Shown piece after piece: positions 59,539-64,000 of a stretch of DNA of 64,000 bases. A program made the translations under genes and the position numbers. The notes beneath the pieces were generated by a model. It did not search any database, was not told where the DNA came from, and was given only the letters and a program-made list of their open reading frames with translations. Within the stretch, counting starts at the first letter, position 1. Each line of letters opens with the position of its first letter. The DNA is from Antrodiella citrinella (lineage: Eukaryota > Basidiomycota > Agaricomycetes > Polyporales > Steccherinaceae), in contig SGPM01000012.1 in NCBI GenBank assembly GCA_004802725.1, forward strand, positions 62,001 to 126,000. Reading direction: 5' to 3'.

Positions 59539-62500
59539 ATGTCCAAGGCAAAACCCAACAACCCCGAACAACTCAGGATATCCTCGTTTTTCTCACAGCC
59601 AGGTCCGAGCTCCAGGAGTCAGGCTACTGGGAGACGACCACGGTCCCCTATCGACTTGACCGGAGACGACGCGGAAGAGACTCAACCAAAGAGACGGAAG
59701 ATTTCATCCAATGCTGAGGATGCATCGAGTTCGCGTATCTCTCAGGACCAAGTGCACGCTGGGCCGTCCTCGAGCACTGGCAGCTCGAATAAACATTCAT
59801 TCGGTGCCGCGGACAAATACCGTTTCGAGCCTGCATCGCCAGCAAAGGAGAAGGGCAGGTCACATATACCCGGATCTGTTCAGTCTCAAAGGAAGGAGAG
59901 AATTCGCAAGATACTAGATGACAGGAACCTATTTCACGACGGAAGTGACGACACCGTACCTGCGGACGCGGAACAAGACCATGAAGATGATGCTCAAGAG
60001 CCAGATGAGGATAAGAACGATGATAATGGTATTCAAACACAGTCTTCATTTGAAGACACGTTGGCTTTCTTCGCAAATGCGAAGGCGAAACCCAAGGCGA
60101 CCCAACGTGTGAAGGCTCCACCTGCGAAGAAAGCTCAAGAAATAGGTCCTTCTGGTTTGCCGTTCACTCCATTAGAGTTACAGGTCAGTAGCACGCATGT
60201 CACAGTTTGGTGAATGTCTCATCACGTCTTTAGATCAGAGAGTTGAAGCGGCAGCATTCCGGTACGATCCTCATGTTCGAGGTGGGATACAAGCTTCGGT
60301 TCTTCGGGGATGATGCGACCGTAAGTATTAGGTATTCTTTCTCTCGATGCATCTCTCTGAACATCTTGAGGTACAGATTGCTGCCAAAGATCTTGGTATT
60401 GTCGCGTTCCAGAATCGAAACTTTCTCACAGCGTCAATACCCGTACATCGACGAGACGTGCATTTGAAGAAGTAAGGCTATGAATAAATTGCACTTGCTT
60501 TGAGGACACATAACTTATCATACGTGCAGACTTCTTGCTCAAGGACATAAAGTCGGCCTCGTCGAACAAACCGAGACGGCTGCGTTGAAGAAAGCAGGAG
60601 ACACTCGTAACGAGCTATTCGCGAGGAAACTCACGCGACTGTATACTGCAGCGACGTGGGTCTCAATTTTATTCTCTCATGATACTCTCTCAATAAGCAT
60701 TCGCAGATATGTGGACCAGCTTGGCTCCGTCGACGACACTGATCTTTCTACAGTTCCTCCATTGATGTGCATTGTAGAAGAACTTTTAGGTGGTATGGGT
60801 GCCGATGAGCGAGTGTCAATCAGCATGATTGCAATCTCGGCAAGTACTGGAGACGTTACATGGGATCAGTTTGAAGGTGAGCCTATAAATTACCACAGCT
60901 GCTGTGAAGTTGGGGCTCATCGTCAACTTAGACAATCACCTAAGAACAGAGTTAGAGGTCTGTAAAAACACTCATATCTAGGAAGCTTTTGCTCACGAGC
61001 TTCCTCGTTAGACGAGAATGGTACACATAAGCCCCTCTGAGCTGTTATTGCCAGAGACAAAAATCAGCAAATCAACGCAGAAAATGCTGACTTATTTCGC
61101 TTCGTGAGTTCGCTTCGTTTCTCACCCGTTATCGGCTGATCAATACGCCGATCTAGACATTCTACCGCAGAACATAGAACTCGTCTAGAGCATTGCCATA
61201 CTCTCACATATACCGACGCATTTTCCTATGTCTCCAAGTTCTATTCGGACCATGCCAACTCAGCTTCAGCATCACAAGATTCGCAACAGTCTGCCCCTGG
61301 AGAGCTGATGGGAGCTATCTCGAACTTTCCCAAGCAAGTCGTCATTGCGCTGGCGCACTGTATCAAGTATTTGTCCGAATTCGAGGTCGCAGGTACCTTG
61401 CTTGAAATCCGATTCTTCTCCAAGTTCACAGAGCGCACCCACATGTTATTGAATGGCAATACTATCACCAACCTGTATGTAACGATCATTCTGATGTGGC
61501 GAAGTATCACTTAACTGACGTCAATCAGAGAAATATACCACAATGAGACCGACTTCAAGACGAAAGGCTCGTTGCTGTGGATCTTGAATCGTGCCACCAC
61601 AAAGTTTGGTGCTCGTATGTTGAGGAGCTGGATAGGAAGACCGCTAACTGATAAGATGTGTGGATCCCATATCTTGCTGTCACATGCTCTAGACTTACTA
61701 GGCTAACCTAGAATACTGAATGAACGGACGGATGCCGTAGAGGAAATTCTTGAAACGCCGTCACCTAAGCTTCCTGTACTGCGTCAACTACTAAGAGGTT
61801 TGCCTGACTTGGCAAGAGGGCTGTGCAGAATTCAATACGGCAAGGTGAGCAAGACGTCCGTTGAGATCCTGTCACTAGATTGATTAATCTCCGGACTCAG
61901 TGTACGCCTCAAGAACTCGCGCTGCTTCTGCCGGCTTTCAACAAGATTGCGAGTGCATTCAATCCAATTGATAGACTGTCGGAAGCTGGTTTTCGATCTC
62001 CTCTATTGAACGACGTCATTTGCACGCTGCCGAAGCTGAAGGACCCCGTGCAAGATCTGCTCGGTGTGTTCTCATTGAAAGCAGCCGCGGAAGGAAAGAA
62101 AGATTCAATGTGGACCGATCCTGATAAATTTCCGGATTTAGACGGGATCCTCGCCGTACGTTCTTCTTGACTGTATCTAGGGTTTCTGACACGAACTGCC
62201 ATGCATAGTCTATACAAGTTGTCGAGTCTGAGTTAGTAGACGAGCTCAAACAAAGTATGATCCGCTATATGTTTTTAAAAATCATACTGATGCCTGGTTT
62301 CAGTACGAAAGGTAGTCAAGAAGCCGGCCTTACAGTACTCCACATGGAACGGAGAGGATGTCAGTTGTCTATATACGACTATGTGTAGTCTCGCACTCAC
62401 CTTCCTCCTCGCAGTACCTCATCGAGATCAAAAGGAGCGAGAACAGAGAGGTGCCGGTGACTTGGTCCCTCATATCTAGGTTTGTGTCTCTCGGTGCTTC

Positions 62501-63801
62501 TGAGTATGAACAGCTAACACGGCACAGCACAAAGATATTCAGGCGATATCGCCCACCTGAAGTGAGGGCAAAGGTCGAGCAAAGGGCCCAATTGCTCGAG
62601 GCTTTAGACAACGAGGCAAACCGTGCCTTCCTCTCCTTTCTATCGGAAATCTCCCGACGCCACTACGGTATCTTGCGAGACTGCGTCAACAAGCTTGCTG
62701 TCGTCGACTGTTTGTTGAGCTTGGCACTCGTTGCTGTGCAGGATGGTTATGCTCGACCGTCGTTCTGCGATGAAGACACACTCGAGATTGTGGATGGTAG
62801 GCATCCTATGGTCGAGGCCTTAAGAGACGAGCCATTTGTCCCGAACTCGGTCTTCATGGGACGTGGTCGCCCCAAAAACAAGATAATCACCGGTCCCAAT
62901 ATGGGTGGCAAGAGCTCCGCTGTGAGAATGATTGCTCTGTGTGTGATAGTAAGTCGATGCACATCTCAGATTCCATGAACCGATTGACACCAGAAGTCAG
63001 ATGGCGCAAATCGGCTCTTACGTTCCAGCGAAATCTATGAGATTAACGGTGCACGATGGGATTCTCGTCAGAATGGGAGGTGAGAAAATACCTGTTTGAC
63101 GACGTGTTGTGTACTGACGCAAATAATGCAGCTTCTGATGAACTCGCTCGGGGTCGCTCTACATTTATGGTAGAGATGCAAGAGACTAGCGACATTTTAC
63201 ATCTATCTACAAGCAAAACGTTGGTGATTTTGGACGAACTAGGCCGAGGAACCTCGACCTTTGATGGCGTGCGTTATCACCACTTTTCTCGCATCTCAGC
63301 TGATATTCACCTTGGCACACAGATGGCTGTGGCCAGCGCCGTATTGCAGCATCTCGTCCAGCACACGGCGTGCAGGACATTGTTTATTACGCACTACCCG
63401 CAAGTCGCAACTGATCTGGAGCGAAGATTCCCCGCCGATATTCAAAATATGCACATGGGTTTCATCGAAGATACGCGCATAAACGGCACGCGAGAGGTGG
63501 CATTTCTTTACAAACTCTCTGAAGGCCTGGCTGCAGAGTCCTTTGGAATCGAGTGCGCCCGATTAGCAGGTGTTCCAGACGTGGTTCTTCAAATCGCAAT
63601 CAATCACTCGGAGAAACTGAAGCAGACAATCGAGCAAAGGATCAGAACGAGCAAGTGAGTGTGTAAGTCTGTACAGATATCTATGTGCTGAATGAGTGCA
63701 ATAGGACGCGCAAATACATGAGACTTTTGGAGCAAGTAGTCTCCCCTTCCCCCGACCTTGCTCGGCAAGCCTTGCAGAATCTCCGGTCAACATTCGAATG
63801 A
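59539..63801 (+). CDS. MSH3: DNA mismatch repair protein MSH3
   Basis: MutS homolog that pairs with MSH2 (MutS-beta) to recognise insertion/deletion loops; 1102 residues. Nineteen exons: 59539..60183, 60234..60320, 60377..60471, 60530..60655, 60707..60876, 60932..60957, 61012..61103, 61157..61474, 61529..61657, 61712..61844, 61901..62155, 62209..62254, 62304..62359, 62415..62479, 62528..62948, 63001..63079, 63132..63268, 63323..63654, 63705..63801. The N-terminus has a PCNA-binding motif (QLRISSFF). Domain I follows ([11 protein letters not shown]); it lacks the Phe-x-Glu of MSH6, which supports MSH3. Then come the clamp and lever helices and the ATPase: Walker [26 protein letters not shown], Walker [26 protein letters not shown]. 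Every junction is in phase. Confidence 0.96.
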
Positions 63802-63812
63802 AGACATTCTTC

Positions 63813-64000
63813 TCATGCTTTCGTCTTTTGCGCCTTCTTTGTCTTCTTCCGTTTCGTCGGCTTCGATGCTACTATGTCGTCCTCAGAAACATCAATCTTT
63901 CGTTTTGATGATTCCTGCGTCTTCTTGTCCGTAGCGGTACCGGCTTCACCCAACTGCGCTACTTGCTTGCACATGTTCTGCAACCCTGTCGATGACTTCA
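63813..64000 (-). CDS. C-terminal end of a lysine-rich (probably nucleolar) protein, partial
   Basis: An open frame runs from the window edge to a TGA at 63815..63813, giving about 62 residues. It contains a QNMCKQVAQLG segment, then a strongly basic tail (SSKRKIDVSEDD, KPTKRKKTKKAQKTKA). Such tails are common in nucleolar and ribosome-assembly proteins; the rest of the gene is outside the window, so no family can be assigned. Its stop lies 11 bp from the MSH3 stop in convergent orientation. Confidence 0.55.
   Translation of the reverse strand, partial: KSSTGLQNMCKQVAQLGEAGTATDKKTQESSKRKIDVSEDDIVASKPTKRKKTKKAQKTKA

Noticed and set aside
59648..60121. 157-codon minus-strand ORF opposite the MSH3 N-terminus
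   Set aside because: Shadow of the MSH3 first exon, whose PCNA-binding motif and downstream phase chain are clear.

Overview
This 64 kb window is nuclear chromosomal DNA from a filamentous basidiomycete. Agaricomycetes is my inference, from the protein families, the roughly 50-60 nt introns, and the dense intron-rich genes on both strands. About 27 genes can be supported. I built the gene models by hand by chaining GT-AG (occasionally GC-AG) introns so that reading phase and conserved family motifs stay continuous. Exon coordinates are therefore reading-based models, not transcript-verified.

Layout. 0-9 kb: 5' part of a Gea/GBF1-type Arf exchange factor (-), proteasome alpha4 (-), a ZUP1-like C78 peptidase (+), TFIIH subunit Tfb3/MAT1 (-), a PKA catalytic subunit with an apparent 1-nt frameshift (+). 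9-17.7 kb is the most dynamic segment: an intact single-pass membrane protein gene, an inverted repeat enclosing a Pro/Lys-rich ORF, a decayed tandem copy of the membrane gene bracketed by two almost identical ~145 bp TIR elements with TA target duplications, and a short gene with a TFIIS-N/LEDGF-like helical domain. 17.7-30 kb: Ssf1/Peter Pan, holocytochrome c synthase, nitronate monooxygenase, a WD40 protein, an unknown coiled protein, splicing factor Syf1 (1-nt frameshift in a homopolymer), Rab geranylgeranyl transferase alpha, and a 34-residue metallothionein that is too short for ordinary ORF calling. 32-46.7 kb: Ge-1/EDC4 decapping scaffold, Sft2, glyoxalase II, a single-pass membrane protein, SRP receptor alpha, an L-type cyclin. 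46.7-51.3 kb: two tandem, decaying DUF6533-like multi-pass membrane genes. 51.6-64 kb: an Arg/Ser-rich protein, an unknown 116-residue protein, LETM1, an AlkB homolog, Atp12, MSH3, and the 3' end of a lysine-rich protein.

Most genes are housekeeping: RNA processing (Syf1, Ge-1, cyclin L), ribosome assembly (Ssf1), secretion (Gea, Sft2, SRP receptor, Bet4), mitochondria (HCCS, LETM1, Atp12, Glo2) and DNA repair or transcription (MSH3, AlkB, Tfb3). Many sit head-to-head over 180-320 bp shared promoter regions. I see no CRISPR, operon, tRNA, rRNA or gene-cluster system. The best candidates for novelty are the metallothionein, the TIR/inverted-repeat accessory segment, the decaying membrane-protein duplicates and the small orphan proteins.
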